NCBI GenBank assembly: GCA_021166725.1
Contig: JAJPES010000073.1
Location: 1 to 64,000, forward strand
DNA from: Burkholderiaceae bacterium
Lineage (GTDB): Bacteria; Pseudomonadota; Gammaproteobacteria; Burkholderiales; Burkholderiaceae_E
Direction: 5' to 3'
Length of the DNA stretch: 64,000 nt
Shown here: positions 26,960 to 37,016 of the stretch, in pieces
How positions within the stretch are numbered: position 1 is the first letter of the stretch
Layout: each line of letters begins with the position of its first letter
Notes under the pieces: generated by a model
Databases searched by the model: none
What the model was told of the DNA's origin: nothing
Seen by the model: only the letters and a program-made list of their open reading frames with translations
Translations under genes and position numbers: made by a program

Positions 26960-27519
26960 ACAATGCCATCAATCTCAGTTACCGGCCAGGCAGCTACTTC
27001 CAGGACGAGAGACCGGGCCGACCGGAGTTGCCCGCGCCGAGCGATGCCCGCTACGTCGAGGCCCGCCGCGGAGTCGCATCATCCGATGGCATGACCCGGG
27101 ACAAGGAGGTCTCGCTCACCGAATCGATGAACAACGGCTACCTGCCCCGACTGCTCGAAGGCGAGGTGGAGATCGCCCGCATCCGCCTGCAGGCAAAACC
27201 GGCCGACGCGGCCTGCGTCTATGCGCGCGAGGAGCGCGGCGCCATTGCCTACCGGGTGGTCGACGAATACGGCGGCGACACACTGCAGGGCAAGCAGCAG
27301 ACGCTCACCGACAAGCCGATGACGCTCGGCGAGTTGACGAACTTCTTCCTGGGCGCCTGGCCGCTGGTCGATGTGCTCGAGACGCGGGTCATGGAAGACG
27401 AGCACATCAGCCTGAACCTGTTTCGCGCCGAATCCCGGTTCTACCCCGGTTTCGAAGCGTTATGCCGGCAATGCGTGATCGAGCGTCACCCCGAACTGCG
27501 CGATTCCACCCGGAGATGA
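26956..27519 (+). CDS. Unrecognised 187-residue protein
   Basis: I do not recognise this protein. It has 187 residues, no signal peptide or membrane helix, and a mixed acidic/basic composition. It begins MNNAINLSYRPGSYF and ends with a cysteine-containing helix (ALCRQCVIERHPEL). The middle has a beta-like region with DEYGGDTLQGKQ and a hydrophobic FFLGAWPLVDVLETRV segment. The ATG at 26956 overlaps the stop of the amidohydrolase gene (ATGA), so it is the last gene of the TRAP-amidohydrolase operon. Coding quality matches its neighbours. It could be a small partner or enzyme in that pathway. Confidence 0.8.
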   Translation: MNNAINLSYRPGSYFQDERPGRPELPAPSDARYVEARRGVASSDGMTRDKEVSLTESMNNGYLPRLLEGEVEIARIRLQAKPADAACVYAREERGAIAYRVVDEYGGDTLQGKQQTLTDKPMTLGELTNFFLGAWPLVDVLETRVMEDEHISLNLFRAESRFYPGFEALCRQCVIERHPELRDSTRR

Positions 27520-27566
27520 CAGACGGGTTCGTGCAACGCGCGTCGGCTGCCGTGCTCGGCTTTTTG

Positions 27567-27851
27567 TTACGTCGTGCCCTTGTCGGCGTTGCCTTCCGGC
27601 CAGGCGAGGCGTGCGCACGATTCGCAGTACATGGGGCGCCTGGGTAGCTTCTCTGCCGGTTGTTCGCCCCATGCCGAAACGGGAATCGCGGTCGGCATGG
27701 TGGGCGCGCCGCACAGCGAACGCATGATGTTGGAGCGGCGCGAAAGGTGGTAGTCCCAGATGCCGTGCGAACTCTCGGTAACGGCTAGTTCGTTCCGCTC
27801 GGCTTCGGTCGTGGGGAGCGGTACTCCTTTCATCGATTCGAACAGGCTCAT
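27567..27851 (-). CDS. Hypothetical 94-residue cysteine-containing protein
   Basis: This is a small predicted soluble protein of 94 residues, not recognised. A CxxC pair (Cys76 and Cys79 in MYCESCA) plus Cys47 could bind zinc. It has no signal peptide. It is convergent with the TRAP operon end and divergent from a small exported protein. The ATG at 27851 has a poor ribosome site (AGGACGCACC). Third-position GC is lower than in neighbouring genes, so acquisition or a spurious call are both possible. Confidence 0.5.
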   Translation of the reverse strand: MSLFESMKGVPLPTTEAERNELAVTESSHGIWDYHLSRRSNIMRSLCGAPTMPTAIPVSAWGEQPAEKLPRRPMYCESCARLAWPEGNADKGTT

Positions 27852-28222
27852 GGTGCGTCCTGGTGAAGTGAACGACGTTGCAGATTGTCGCGCGGGACGA
27901 GCAATCGTCCTGCAACAGCGCGGTCGGGGAATTCTGCAGCCCTTCCGTCGTGGTGACTGCGGTCGCGCTGCCAAGTGTAGCGTTGCCGCTGCTGGATCGA
28001 TTCGGTGGACGCGGACGCCGCGACGAGCATCCACGAAGGTCTCGCTCGCCGGCAACGGGCATTGCAGGTGAAATCTTTCCCGGATCGATTGAAACGAACG
28101 TGCAATGGCGGCGCGCGACGATGGCGGCATGGAGGCGTTGAATTGCTTCCCGTCACGTGGGCAATTCGTACATCCGTACCCGACTTGCCCGCATCGCACA
28201 CATGTATCGGAAAGGAGCCGTC
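27852..28222. other. 371-base intergenic region between divergent small genes
   Basis: No gene is supported here. The region has lower GC than its surroundings and lies between two outward-facing small genes, so it should hold both their promoters. I found no clear long inverted repeat or convincing paired -35/-10 elements. Short frames crossing it look like chance. Confidence 0.5.
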
Positions 28223-28540
28223 ATGAAATCCGTCATCCAACTCGCCGTGCCTGCCGTTTTCGCGTTCGCAGCCTTTGCCGCGAACGCCCAGACGATCGAA
28301 ACCGACTATCCGAGAGCAGTGCCTACGGGACCCGTTGCCGCGGAGATCGCACCCGTCGCGCCGGTGATGGGCGAATCCATGTACAGCGACAACGCGACGT
28401 ATCTGATTCAGTCGAACGCCGAAGGGCCGCGGGTCGCGCCCGGGTATGCGGCGAAGCACGAGAGCAGGCTGACGCGCCAGGACGTCCAGGCGCAAGCCCA
28501 GGTTCACGTCGGGTGGAATGCGCCCGATCGCCGTTCCTGA
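28223..28540 (+). CDS. Small exported hypothetical protein
   Basis: This 105-residue protein has a clear Sec signal peptide (MKSVIQLAV to FAANAQ, cleavage near residue 23) and a short mature part rich in Ala, Pro and Val with several Tyr and Gln. It resembles the many small periplasmic proteins of Burkholderiales (DUF4148-like) in size and start, but I cannot assign a family. The ATG at 28223 has AAAGGAG 7 bases upstream. It stands alone between the orphan 94-residue gene and glmS. Confidence 0.72.
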   Translation: MKSVIQLAVPAVFAFAAFAANAQTIETDYPRAVPTGPVAAEIAPVAPVMGESMYSDNATYLIQSNAEGPRVAPGYAAKHESRLTRQDVQAQAQVHVGWNAPDRRS

Positions 28541-28577
28541 GCCGGGACGACTTCGGCCGCGCAGCCAGGCGCGCCGG

Positions 28578-30431
28578 TCATTCGACCGTCACGCTCTTTG
28601 CCAGATTGCGCGGTTTATCCACATCCGTCCCGCGCACCAGCGCTACGTGATACGCCAGCAACTGCAGCGGCACCACGTGCAGGATCGGCGACAGCAGCCC
28701 GGCGTGGTCGCCGAGGTTGATGATGTTCACGCCGTCGGTGGGCTCGATGTGCGTGTCGCGATCGGCGAACACGAACAGCTCGCCGCCGCGGGCGCGCACT
28801 TCGTGCAGGTTCGACTTCAGCTTCTCGATCAGAGAGTCGTTCGGTGCGACGACGACCACCGGCATGTCGCGGTCGACCAGCGCGAGCGGGCCGTGCTTCA
28901 GTTCGCCCGCCGCGTAGGCCTCGGCGTGGATATACGTGATTTCCTTGAGCTTGAGCGCGCCTTCCTGCGCGATGGGGTAGTGCACGCCGCGGCCGAGGAA
29001 AAGCGCGTGCTGCTTCGGTGCGAAACGGTTCGCCCAGTGGCGCACCGCCTCCTCGCATTCGAGCACGTGGTTCATCGCCGCCGGAAGGTGGCGCAACTGC
29101 GCGAGCAGCTCCTTCTCCCTGCTCGCAGCGAGGCGCTTGCGCTGGCGCGCGAGCACGAGGGTGAGCACGAAGAGCACGGTGAGCTGCGTGGTGAAGGCCT
29201 TCGTCGATGCGACGCCGATCTCGGGGCCCGCCCGCGTGAGGAAGCGCAGCCGGCTCTGGCGTACCAGCGCCGATTCGGGCACGTTGCAGATCGACAGCGA
29301 ATCGCGCAGGCCGATCGTCGTTGCGTGCTGCAGCGCGGCCAGCGTGTCGGCCGTCTCGCCCGATTGCGATACGGTGATCACCAGCGTCTTGGGTAGCGCC
29401 ACCGAATCGCGGTAGCGGTATTCGCTGGCGATCTCCACCGACACCGGGATTCCGGCGATCGCTTCGAGCCAGTATTTCGCGACGAGCCCGGCGTGCCAGC
29501 TTGTTCCGCATGCCAGGATCAGGATGTGCTTCGTGCGGGCGAACACTTCCTCGGCTTCGGCACCGAACAGGCCGGCGGACACCGACGACGCGTTCGTCAC
29601 CATCTCGAGCGTGTTGGCGATGGCGCCCGGCTGCTCGAAGATCTCCTTCTGCATGTAGTGCTGGTACTGGCCGAGCTCGATCGAGTCGGCCGACAGCTGG
29701 CTCTCGACGACCGGTCGCTGCGCCGGCTTGCCGTCGGCGTCGACGATCGCATAGCCGTCGGTGCCGATGCGCACGACGTCGCCATCCTCGAGGTAGGCGA
29801 CGTGACGCGTGACCTGCAGCAGCGCCGAGGTGTCGGAGGCGAGGAAGTTCTCGCAGCCCTCCGCCGTGCACGCGCCCACGCCGAGCAGCAGCGGCGAGCC
29901 CTTGCGCGAGCCGACGACGGTGTGCGGCTCGGCGGCATGGATCGCGGCGATCGCGTACGCGCCTTCCAGTTCGCGCACCGTGCGCTGCATCGCCTCGAAC
30001 AGCTTCGAACCCGAGGCGACGTGGCTGTGCAGCAGGTGCGCGACGACTTCGGTGTCGGTGTCGCTGACGAACTGGTAGCCCGCCGCGAGCAGCCGCGTGC
30101 GCAGCGCTTCGTGATTCTCGATGATGCCGTTGTGCACCACCGAGACCTCGACGCCGCCGCCCGACGAGAAGTGCGGGTGAGCGTTCTTCTCCGAGACGCC
30201 GCCGTGCGTTGCCCAGCGGGTGTGCGCGATGCCGGTCGGAGCGATCGCGCGCATCTCGCGCGCGCGGGCTTCGAGGTCGGAGACGCGCCCGACCGAGCGC
30301 ACCCGATTCATCGCGCCGTTCAGGATCGCGATGCCGGCGGAGTCGTAGCCCCGGTATTCGAGCCGGCGCAGACCCTCGATGAGGATCGGCACGACGTTGC
30401 GCTGGGCTACTGCTCCGACGATTCCACACAT
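28578..30431 (-). CDS. glmS: Glutamine-fructose-6-phosphate aminotransferase (isomerizing)
   Basis: This 617-residue enzyme makes glucosamine-6-phosphate from fructose-6-phosphate and glutamine, the first step to UDP-GlcNAc. The N-terminal nucleophile amidohydrolase domain starts [10 protein letters not shown] (Cys2 becomes the catalytic N-terminus), then [10 protein letters not shown] and the ammonia-site histidine in HTRWATHG. Two SIS sugar-isomerase domains follow, with [20 protein letters not shown] and the C-terminal AKSVTVE ending. It lies 81 bases downstream of glmU on the same strand, so UDP-GlcNAc genes are paired. No glmS ribozyme is visible, as expected outside Firmicutes. Confidence 0.97.
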   Translation of the reverse strand: MCGIVGAVAQRNVVPILIEGLRRLEYRGYDSAGIAILNGAMNRVRSVGRVSDLEARAREMRAIAPTGIAHTRWATHGGVSEKNAHPHFSSGGGVEVSVVHNGIIENHEALRTRLLAAGYQFVSDTDTEVVAHLLHSHVASGSKLFEAMQRTVRELEGAYAIAAIHAAEPHTVVGSRKGSPLLLGVGACTAEGCENFLASDTSALLQVTRHVAYLEDGDVVRIGTDGYAIVDADGKPAQRPVVESQLSADSIELGQYQHYMQKEIFEQPGAIANTLEMVTNASSVSAGLFGAEAEEVFARTKHILILACGTSWHAGLVAKYWLEAIAGIPVSVEIASEYRYRDSVALPKTLVITVSQSGETADTLAALQHATTIGLRDSLSICNVPESALVRQSRLRFLTRAGPEIGVASTKAFTTQLTVLFVLTLVLARQRKRLAASREKELLAQLRHLPAAMNHVLECEEAVRHWANRFAPKQHALFLGRGVHYPIAQEGALKLKEITYIHAEAYAAGELKHGPLALVDRDMPVVVVAPNDSLIEKLKSNLHEVRARGGELFVFADRDTHIEPTDGVNIINLGDHAGLLSPILHVVPLQLLAYHVALVRGTDVDKPRNLAKSVTVE

Positions 30432-30512
30432 GTTGCCGACTGCTCCTGTGCGCCGACGCGGTCGCCGGCCGCTCGCGGCCGACCGACGCACTGGCCGGCG
30501 CGTTTCGTCACG

Positions 30513-31883
30513 TTATCCGGTGCGCTGGTTCTTGCGCGCCGGCCGCTTCCATGAATCGATCGTCACCTGCTTCGCGCGCGACAGGGTCAGCCGTCCCTCC
30601 GGCGCGTCGCGGGTGAGCGTGGTGCCTGCGCCGATCGTGGCGCCGCGCCCGACATTGACCGGCGCCACGAGTTGCGTGTCGCTGCCGATGAACGCGTCGT
30701 CGCCGATCACCGTTTCGTATTTGTTCACGCCGTCGTAGTTGCAGGTGATCGTGCCCGCGCCGACGTTCACGCGTTCGCCGATCGACGCGTCGCCGATGTA
30801 CGCGAGGTGGTTCGCCTTCGATCCGGCGCGCATCCTCGTGTTCTTCATCTCGACGAAGTTGCCCACGTGCGTGGCGTTGCCCAGCTCGGTGCCCGGACGC
30901 AGCCGCGCGAAGGGGCCGATGCGCGCATCTTCGCCGATCGCGGCGCCGTCGATGTTCGAGTACGGCAGGACGCGCGTGCCGGCACCGATCCGCGTGGAAC
31001 GGATCGTGCAATACGGGCCGACCTCGACGCCGTCGCCGAGTTCGACGTCGCCTTCGAAGACGCAGCCGACGTCGATGAACACATCGCGCCCGCAGCGCAG
31101 CGTTCCGCGCACGTCGAGGCGTGCCGGGTCGGCCAGCCGAACGCCGTCTTCCTCCATCAGCCGTTCGGCAAGCCGGGCCTGGAAGTGCCGTTCGAGTTGC
31201 GCCAGTTGCAGCTTGCTGTTCACGCCAAGCGTCTCCGACACCTGCCCGGGCTGTGCGGATGCGACACGCACACCATCGTGGACGGCAAAGGCGACGATGT
31301 CGGTGAGGTAATACTCACCCTGCGCGTTGTCGTTGCCCAGCGCCGCCAGCCAGCGCTTCAGCGCCGGCGTCGGCGCGACCAGGATGCCGGTGTTGATCTC
31401 GCGGATCTCGCGCTGCGTCGGGTCGGCATCGCGATGCTCGACGATGCGTACGATCCGTCCGTCACGCCGCACGATGCGTCCGTAGCCGGTGGGGTCTTCC
31501 AGTTCGACGGTAAGCAGCGCGAGCGCGTCGTTGCCGCCCGCCTGGACGAGCCGGTCGAGCGTCTCCGCGCGGATGAGCGGCACGTCGCCGTACAGCACGA
31601 GCGTCGGCACGTGGTCGGCGAGCATTGGCGCCGCCTGCTGTACGGCGTGCCCGGTGCCCAGCTGCGGTTGCTGCAGCACCCAGCGCAGGTCGTCCCCGGC
31701 GATCGCCTCGGATACCGTTTCGCCGCCGTGCCCATAGACGACGACGATCGCTTCCGGATCGAGGCTGCGCGCCTCGTCGACGACGTGCTGCAGCAACGGC
31801 TTGCCGGCCAACGGGTGCAGGACCTTCGGAAGCGCCGAGCGCATCCGCTTGCCCATCCCCGCGGCGAGGATGACGATGTTCAC
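30513..31883 (-). CDS. glmU: Bifunctional GlmU uridyltransferase/acetyltransferase
   Basis: This 456-residue bifunctional enzyme acetylates glucosamine-1-phosphate and then makes UDP-GlcNAc. The N-terminal pyrophosphorylase domain has [20 protein letters not shown] (residues 6-25), VLYGDVPLI and GEYYLTDIV. The C-terminal half is a left-handed beta-helix with hexapeptide repeats, followed by the catalytic region [10 protein letters not shown] and [16 protein letters not shown]. The length matches E. coli GlmU (456). It is 81 bases upstream of glmS. Confidence 0.97.
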   Translation of the reverse strand: MNIVILAAGMGKRMRSALPKVLHPLAGKPLLQHVVDEARSLDPEAIVVVYGHGGETVSEAIAGDDLRWVLQQPQLGTGHAVQQAAPMLADHVPTLVLYGDVPLIRAETLDRLVQAGGNDALALLTVELEDPTGYGRIVRRDGRIVRIVEHRDADPTQREIREINTGILVAPTPALKRWLAALGNDNAQGEYYLTDIVAFAVHDGVRVASAQPGQVSETLGVNSKLQLAQLERHFQARLAERLMEEDGVRLADPARLDVRGTLRCGRDVFIDVGCVFEGDVELGDGVEVGPYCTIRSTRIGAGTRVLPYSNIDGAAIGEDARIGPFARLRPGTELGNATHVGNFVEMKNTRMRAGSKANHLAYIGDASIGERVNVGAGTITCNYDGVNKYETVIGDDAFIGSDTQLVAPVNVGRGATIGAGTTLTRDAPEGRLTLSRAKQVTIDSWKRPARKNQRTG

Positions 31884-32014
31884 GTTTTCCTTGTGATTTC
31901 AGCTACTTACTGGGCGTGCGAAGCGCTTGTCGAAAAGCTTAACACGCAGCCGCCGGTCGTCCCGGGATCCCCTGCCCTGTAGAGCCACGAAGTCGTAGGG
32001 GTCGTTGCCGACCT

Positions 32015-33472
32015 TCAATGAGCGATCTTCCCGCGTACCGCATCCGGGTGACCGGCGCCGCCGGCGATGCGCGGGGCGATCGAGCCGAAGACCATGCCGA
32101 AGATCGACGCGCCGAGCCCGACGAACTGCGGCGGAATCAGCGCGTCGGGCGCACTGAGCTCGGCGATGCCCCAGGCGGCCAGCCCGAACACGACCGACAT
32201 CATCGCTCCCTGCGGCGTGGCTCGCCGCCAGAACAATCCGAAGGCGAGCGGCGTGAACGCGGCGACGAGCGTGACCTTGTAGGCGTTCTGCACCATCTGG
32301 AACATCGACGACTCGCTGTTCAGTGCAAACAGCATCACGCACAGCGCGAAGATCACCAGCACCATCCGCAGCATCACCAGCATCTGCCGGTCGCCGATGC
32401 GTCCGCCGAGCAGCGGGCGCAGCACGTTCTCGGTGAACACCGCCGTCGGCGCGAGCAGCGCGCCGCTGGCCGTGGACAGGATCGCCGACAGCAGCGCCCC
32501 GAAGAACATCACCTGCGCGAACATCGGCGTCTGGTTCAGGATCAGTTGCGGCAGGATCAGCTGGAAATCCAGGCTCTCGTCGGCCAGTACCGCGTGCACC
32601 TTGTCGGGTTCGATCAGCAGTGCGCAGACGGCGATGAACATCGGCACGAACGCGAAGAACAGGTAGAAGGTGCCGCCGATCAGCGTGCCGCGCACCGCGA
32701 TGTCCTCGGTCTTCGCCGACGTGACCCTCTGGAAGACGTCCTGCTGCGCGATCGAGCCGATCGCCATCGTGGCCCACGCGGCGACGAACGCGATCCAGTC
32801 CTTCGCATTGGCGCTCGGCCAGAAGCGCAGCTTGTCCTCGCGCACCGCTGCGTCCCAGACGGCGCCGAAGCCGCCCGCCATGCCGCCGAGCAGGACTGCG
32901 ATGTAGAGCAGTCCGACGATGATGATCACCGTCTGGAACAGGTCGGTGAAGGCCACCGACCACATGCCGCCGAACAGCGTGTAGACGAGCACGACCGCCG
33001 CGCCCAGCACGATGCCCTGCGACAGCGCGATCGCGCCGCCCGACAGCGTGTTGAAGACGATGCCGAGCGCGACCATCTGCGCCGAGGTCCAGCCGAGGTA
33101 CGACAGCGTGATCGCCAGGCCGGTGCCGATTTCCACCGTGCGGTTGTAGCGCTTGCGGTAGAAGTCGCCGATCGTCAGCAGCTCCATCCGGTAGAACGGG
33201 CGCGCGAAGACGAGCGCGACAATGATCAGGCAGAAGGCCGCGCCGAAGGGGTCGGCGACGACGCCGCCCAGTCCGTCGCGCAGAAAGGTAGACGAGACGC
33301 CGAGCACCGTTTCGGCGCCGAACCAGGTGGCGAAAACCGTCGCCATGTTCATGTACAGCGGCAGGCTGCGCCCGGCGACCAGGTAGTCCTTCGAGCTCTT
33401 GACGCGCTGTGCTGCGTACAGGCCGATGCCGACCGTCACGGCCAGGTAGACCATCACCAGCGAGGTCAACAT
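32015..33472 (-). CDS. Sodium/solute symporter (SSS family)
   Basis: This 485-residue inner-membrane carrier with about thirteen helices belongs to the sodium:solute symporter family. Family marks are the N-terminal KDYLVAGRSLPLYMN, FATWFGAETVLGVSS, and the central motif YTLFGGMWSVAFTDLFQ, split by helix 5-6. The substrate could be a carboxylate, amino acid or nucleobase derivative. The ATG at 33472 is the first in the frame. It sits between glmU and ubiB, separated from each by about 100 bases, and is probably monocistronic. Confidence 0.9.
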   Translation of the reverse strand: MLTSLVMVYLAVTVGIGLYAAQRVKSSKDYLVAGRSLPLYMNMATVFATWFGAETVLGVSSTFLRDGLGGVVADPFGAAFCLIIVALVFARPFYRMELLTIGDFYRKRYNRTVEIGTGLAITLSYLGWTSAQMVALGIVFNTLSGGAIALSQGIVLGAAVVLVYTLFGGMWSVAFTDLFQTVIIIVGLLYIAVLLGGMAGGFGAVWDAAVREDKLRFWPSANAKDWIAFVAAWATMAIGSIAQQDVFQRVTSAKTEDIAVRGTLIGGTFYLFFAFVPMFIAVCALLIEPDKVHAVLADESLDFQLILPQLILNQTPMFAQVMFFGALLSAILSTASGALLAPTAVFTENVLRPLLGGRIGDRQMLVMLRMVLVIFALCVMLFALNSESSMFQMVQNAYKVTLVAAFTPLAFGLFWRRATPQGAMMSVVFGLAAWGIAELSAPDALIPPQFVGLGASIFGMVFGSIAPRIAGGAGHPDAVRGKIAH

Positions 33473-33556
33473 CGATAGCGGATCCGAAAAAGGCGCGAAA
33501 CCATACCCGATTTTCCGCGCGTCGGTGTGGCTCGTGCGCGACCCCTATCCATAGTC

Positions 33557-33570
33557 CGACAGCCTCCTAG
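33557..33570. repeat. 14-bp motif spanning a stop codon, copy 2
   Basis: CGACAGCCTCCTAG, the reverse complement of the motif at 13421-13434, includes the stop codon of ubiB. In both places the stop is followed by GAGGCTGTCG on the coding strand. No mobile element is visible next to either copy. Confidence 0.45.
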
Positions 33571-35123
33571 GAGAACCAGCGGACCGCCTGGACGGCGGCC
33601 AGCACCACCACCAGCAGGGCGAGCGCGGCGATCCAGCGGCGCATTTCACGCTGCTCGCGCACCAGCCGTTCGAGTGCATGCGTGAGCGGGTCGGTCTTCG
33701 GATGCGCCTGGCGTTCCAGCGCCTGGTGCGCCAGGCGCGGCAACTCGGGCAGCATCCGGCTCCAGTGCGTCGCCTCGATGCGAACCCGATCGAGCAGACC
33801 GGCAAGCCCGACCTGCTCCTGCATCCAGCGCTCGAGGATCGGCTTGGCGGTCACCCACAGGTCCAGGTCGGGGTCGAGCTGGCGGCCGAGTCCCTCGATG
33901 TTCAGCAGCGTCTTCTGCAGCAGCACGAGCTGCGGCTGGATCTCGACGTTGAAGCGGCGCGACGCCTGGAACAGCCGCAGCAGCACCAGTCCGAGCGAGA
34001 TCTCCTTCAGCGGCCGGTCGAAGAACGGCTCGCAGCAGGCGCGCACGGCGCCGGCGAGGTCCTCGATGCGCGTATCGGCTGGCACCCAGCCCGACTCGAT
34101 GTGCAGTTCGGCCACGCGCCGGTAGTCGCGCCGGAAGAAGGCGAGGAAGTTCTGCGCGAGGTAGTCCTTGTCGAATTCCGACAGCGTGCCGACGATGCCG
34201 AAATCGAGCGCGATGTAGCGGTTGAAGTCCTCGCCTTCGGCGCCGACCAGGATGTTGCCCGGGTGCATGTCGGCGTGGAAGAAGCCGTGGCGGAACACCT
34301 GCGTGAAGAAGATCTCGACGCCTTCGCGCGACAGCCGCTTCAGGTCGATGCCCGCTTCGCGCATCCGTTCGGTCTGGCTGATCGGGATCCCGCGCATGCG
34401 TTCCATCGTCAGGACGTTGGTCGCGCACCAGTCCCAGTGGATCTCGGGTACGCGCAGCAGACGCGAGCCCTCGAAGTTGCGGCGCAGCTGGTTGGCGTTG
34501 GCGCCTTCGCGGATCAGGTCGAGCTCGTCGTGCAGGTAGGTGTCGAACTCGTCGATGACGTCCAGCGGGCGCAGCCGGCGCGCATCGGCCGACACGCGCA
34601 CGAGCAGGCTGCCCGCCGTGCGCAGCAGTTCGAGGTCGCGATCGATGACCGCTGCCATGCCCGGGCGCACGACCTTGACGGCGACTTCCCTGCCGTCCTT
34701 CAGTCGCGCCAGATGCACCTGCGCGATCGATGCCGACGCGATCGGCTCGCGTTCGAACACGTCGAACAGCGCGGCGATCGGACTGCGCAGGCCGCGCTCG
34801 ATCTCGCGCACGGCGAGCGTACCGGGGAAGGGCGGTACGCGGTCCTGCAGCAGTGCCAGTTCGTCGGCGATTTCGGCGCTGAGCAGGTCGCGGCGGGTGG
34901 ACAGCACCTGGCCGAACTTGACGAAGATCGGGCCCAGGCTCTCGAGCGCCTGGCGCAGCCGCGCGCCTGCCGGCGCGTCGAGCCGGCGGCCGAAGCGCAG
35001 CACGCGCCCGGCGGCGAGCGCCCAGCGCGACCCGGTCGTCGCGGCGGCGCCGGAGACGGCGATCTCGTCGAGTCCGTAGCGCCAGGCGACGAAGAGGATC
35101 CGGATGAGGCGGGTGATGCGCAA
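33567..35123 (-). CDS. ubiB: UbiB family atypical kinase (ubiquinone biosynthesis)
   Basis: This is a member of the UbiB/COQ8 atypical kinase-like family needed for ubiquinone biosynthesis; it is about 518 residues with a C-terminal membrane anchor (two helices after QREMRRWI). It shows the KxGQ motif in [14 protein letters not shown], the AAAS-like ASIAQVH loop, DMHPGNIL and the DFG motif in LDFGIVG. The family-consistent start is TTG at 35123, giving [24 protein letters not shown] at 35207 would add 28 residues of unlikely sequence. It usually lies near ubiE/ubiJ; here it is alone. Confidence 0.92.
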   Translation of the reverse strand: MRITRLIRILFVAWRYGLDEIAVSGAAATTGSRWALAAGRVLRFGRRLDAPAGARLRQALESLGPIFVKFGQVLSTRRDLLSAEIADELALLQDRVPPFPGTLAVREIERGLRSPIAALFDVFEREPIASASIAQVHLARLKDGREVAVKVVRPGMAAVIDRDLELLRTAGSLLVRVSADARRLRPLDVIDEFDTYLHDELDLIREGANANQLRRNFEGSRLLRVPEIHWDWCATNVLTMERMRGIPISQTERMREAGIDLKRLSREGVEIFFTQVFRHGFFHADMHPGNILVGAEGEDFNRYIALDFGIVGTLSEFDKDYLAQNFLAFFRRDYRRVAELHIESGWVPADTRIEDLAGAVRACCEPFFDRPLKEISLGLVLLRLFQASRRFNVEIQPQLVLLQKTLLNIEGLGRQLDPDLDLWVTAKPILERWMQEQVGLAGLLDRVRIEATHWSRMLPELPRLAHQALERQAHPKTDPLTHALERLVREQREMRRWIAALALLVVVLAAVQAVRWFS

Positions 35124-35316
35124 GGCGTGCGGGGGTTCCGGGGAGTGCGGGCCGGCGCGAACGCGACATTCTAGCCAGTGCCGTGTTTCGTGCTGAGCTC
35201 GAAACACTGTGCTGCGGGCGCCCCGGCCAGCGCCTGCCCTTCGCGGGTTTCCCCGAAACTGGACTTCCTCGACCCGGAGGCACTAGATTTCGGAGCACAC
35301 CAGAGAGGAGACATTC

Positions 35317-36354
35317 ATGCAGCCATCGCGTCGTCGAGTCGTGGCGGGTGCGGCAGGGGCCGCCGCCGTGGGCGCCTTTCCCGCCATCGTGCATGCGCAG
35401 CCGAAGATCCAGCTCAAGCTCAGCCACTACCTGCCGCCATCGCATGGCCTGCACACCGACTTCATGGAGCCCTGGGCGCGCGAGCTCGAGGCGAAGACGA
35501 ACGGGGCGGTCGCCGTGCAGGTGTCGCCGGGAACTTCGTCGCTCGGACAGGCGCAGAACCAGCTCGACCAGGTGCGCAACGGCATCGTCGACGTCGCCTT
35601 CGGCTTGTGCGGCCTGCCGCGCGGGCGCATGACGCGAAGCACGATCGTCGAGATGCCGCTGCTCGTGCGCAGGGCGGAGGCCGGCTCGCGCGCATTGTGG
35701 AACCTCTATCCGAAGATGCTCGGCCCCGACTACCAGGGACTGAAGCCGCTGCTGCTGATGACGCACAACGGCGGGCATTTCCACACTCGCGAGAAGCGCG
35801 TCGTGACGCCCGACGACCTGCGCGGGCTGCGCATCCGTACGCCGTCGCCTACCATCTCGATGATGCTCGAGTTCCTCGGCGCGAGCCCGGTCGGCATGCC
35901 GCCGGCACAGGTCTACGAGAGCATCCAGCGCGGCGTGCTCGACGGAGCGTGCTTTCCGTGGGACCCGGTGCGCGCGTTCAAGCTCGGTGAGGTCACCAAG
36001 CACCACTGCGAGGCCTACGTCTACACCGCGGCGTTCTGGTTCGCGATGAGCGATCGCAGGTACAAGGCGATGCCGGCCGACGTGCGCAAGGTCGTCGACC
36101 AGATTTCCGGCGAGGCGCTGCTGGCGAAAGTGCAGGGCTGGTGGGACAAATGGGACGCCGCCGGCAAGGCGACCGCCGTCGAGCGCGGCAACGAGATCGT
36201 CACGCTCACCGACGAGCAGCGCGGGCAGTGGGGCGAACGTCTCACCCAGATGTTCAACAAGGCGATGCAGGACTTCGAGAAGCAGGGCATAGGCAACGCG
36301 CGCGACATCTACATCGCGATGCAGCGCGAGGTGGCGAGAGTCGAGAAGGTCTGA
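35317..36354 (+). CDS. dctP: TRAP transporter substrate-binding protein (DctP family)
   Basis: This 345-residue periplasmic TRAP binding protein is unrelated in detail to the one at 23145. The start, MQPSRRRVVAGAAG, is a twin-arginine signal with cleavage after AIVHA (near residue 28). Mature landmarks are IQLKLSHYLPPSHGLHTDFM, RNGIVDVAFGLCG and LRGLRIRTPSPTISMML with the ligand-binding arginine. The ATG at 35317 follows GAGAGGAG. A long hairpin occupies the gap to the next gene. The ligand is probably a carboxylate. Confidence 0.93.
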   Translation: MQPSRRRVVAGAAGAAAVGAFPAIVHAQPKIQLKLSHYLPPSHGLHTDFMEPWARELEAKTNGAVAVQVSPGTSSLGQAQNQLDQVRNGIVDVAFGLCGLPRGRMTRSTIVEMPLLVRRAEAGSRALWNLYPKMLGPDYQGLKPLLLMTHNGGHFHTREKRVVTPDDLRGLRIRTPSPTISMMLEFLGASPVGMPPAQVYESIQRGVLDGACFPWDPVRAFKLGEVTKHHCEAYVYTAAFWFAMSDRRYKAMPADVRKVVDQISGEALLAKVQGWWDKWDAAGKATAVERGNEIVTLTDEQRGQWGERLTQMFNKAMQDFEKQGIGNARDIYIAMQREVARVEKV

Positions 36355-36511
36355 AGCTGTGAACGAATCCGCCATGCCCGCTCGTTCCGCCCAGGCGCGC
36401 CCACTCTGCGTTGCAAATGCCCGCCGTAGCCCGAGCTACGGCTGCGCTTTGCGCCTTGATTGGACGCGCCTGGGCGGCCCGCTCGGGCACGCCGGATTCA
36501 TTCACAGCTTC
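36353..36511. promoter_or_regulatory. Long imperfect hairpin between TRAP genes
   Basis: The space between the binding-protein stop and the small-subunit start is one large inverted repeat of 159 bases centred near 36432. The base pairs GAAGCTGT (36353-36360) with ACAGCTTC (36504-36511). The CGCCCAGGCGCG segment near 36388 has its complement near 36465, and the tip is CCGTAGC (36424-36430) with GCTACGG (36435-36441). Such a structure could stabilise the upstream mRNA or attenuate the downstream genes. Confidence 0.7.
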
Positions 36512-36533
36512 TGAGCACCGGGGCGCGGCTCGC

Positions 36534-37016
36534 GTGCTCGTGCGTTTCGAGTCGCTGCTGCACGCTTTCTGCCGCGCGTGCGCGTGGATCGGCGTGGCGA
36601 TCCTGATCGCCTGCGCGCTGCTAACCGTGGCCGACGTCGTGCTGCGCCGTGTGAGCGGCGAGGCGATTCCGGGGATGGTCGACGTCACGCAATTGATGGT
36701 GATGACGGGGGTGTTCCTGTGCATCCCCTACGTCTTCCAGCAGCGGGCGAACGTCGAGGTCGAGCTGGTGCACGAACGGTTGCCGCGGGCACTGCAGACG
36801 TCGCTGTCGCTGTTGTGGTCGGTCGTCTCGGCGGTTTTTCTGGTGGCAATCGCCTGGTACGTGCAAATCGCAGCGAGCCAGGTGCTCGAGTACGGGGACC
36901 GTTCGCCGACGGTGGCGATTCCGATGATCTGGTACTGGGCGCCGATCCTGTTCGGCACGGGCGTGTCGACGTGCGTGTGCCTGGTGCAGATCGCGCGCGG
37001 CGGGGGTCGCGCATGA
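36534..37016 (+). CDS. dctQ: TRAP transporter small membrane subunit (DctQ family)
   Basis: This 160-residue small TRAP subunit has four helices. It has VADVVLRRVSGEAIPGMVD, FQQRANVEVELVHERLP and a final helix before VCLVQIARGGG. The start is a GTG at 36534 or 36540; the frame is open upstream through the hairpin, but that part (from 36411) encodes nothing family-like. The stop at 37016 is followed by an unusually long spacer before the large subunit. Confidence 0.87.
   Translation: MLVRFESLLHAFCRACAWIGVAILIACALLTVADVVLRRVSGEAIPGMVDVTQLMVMTGVFLCIPYVFQQRANVEVELVHERLPRALQTSLSLLWSVVSAVFLVAIAWYVQIAASQVLEYGDRSPTVAIPMIWYWAPILFGTGVSTCVCLVQIARGGGRA

Noticed and set aside
27852-28222. Short open frames in the lower-GC intergenic region
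   Set aside because: No ribosome sites or plausible protein features; they overlap promoters expected for the flanking genes.
36411-36533. N-terminal extension of the second DctQ
   Set aside because: It runs through the long hairpin and encodes no family-like sequence; a GTG at 36534 or 36540 fits better.
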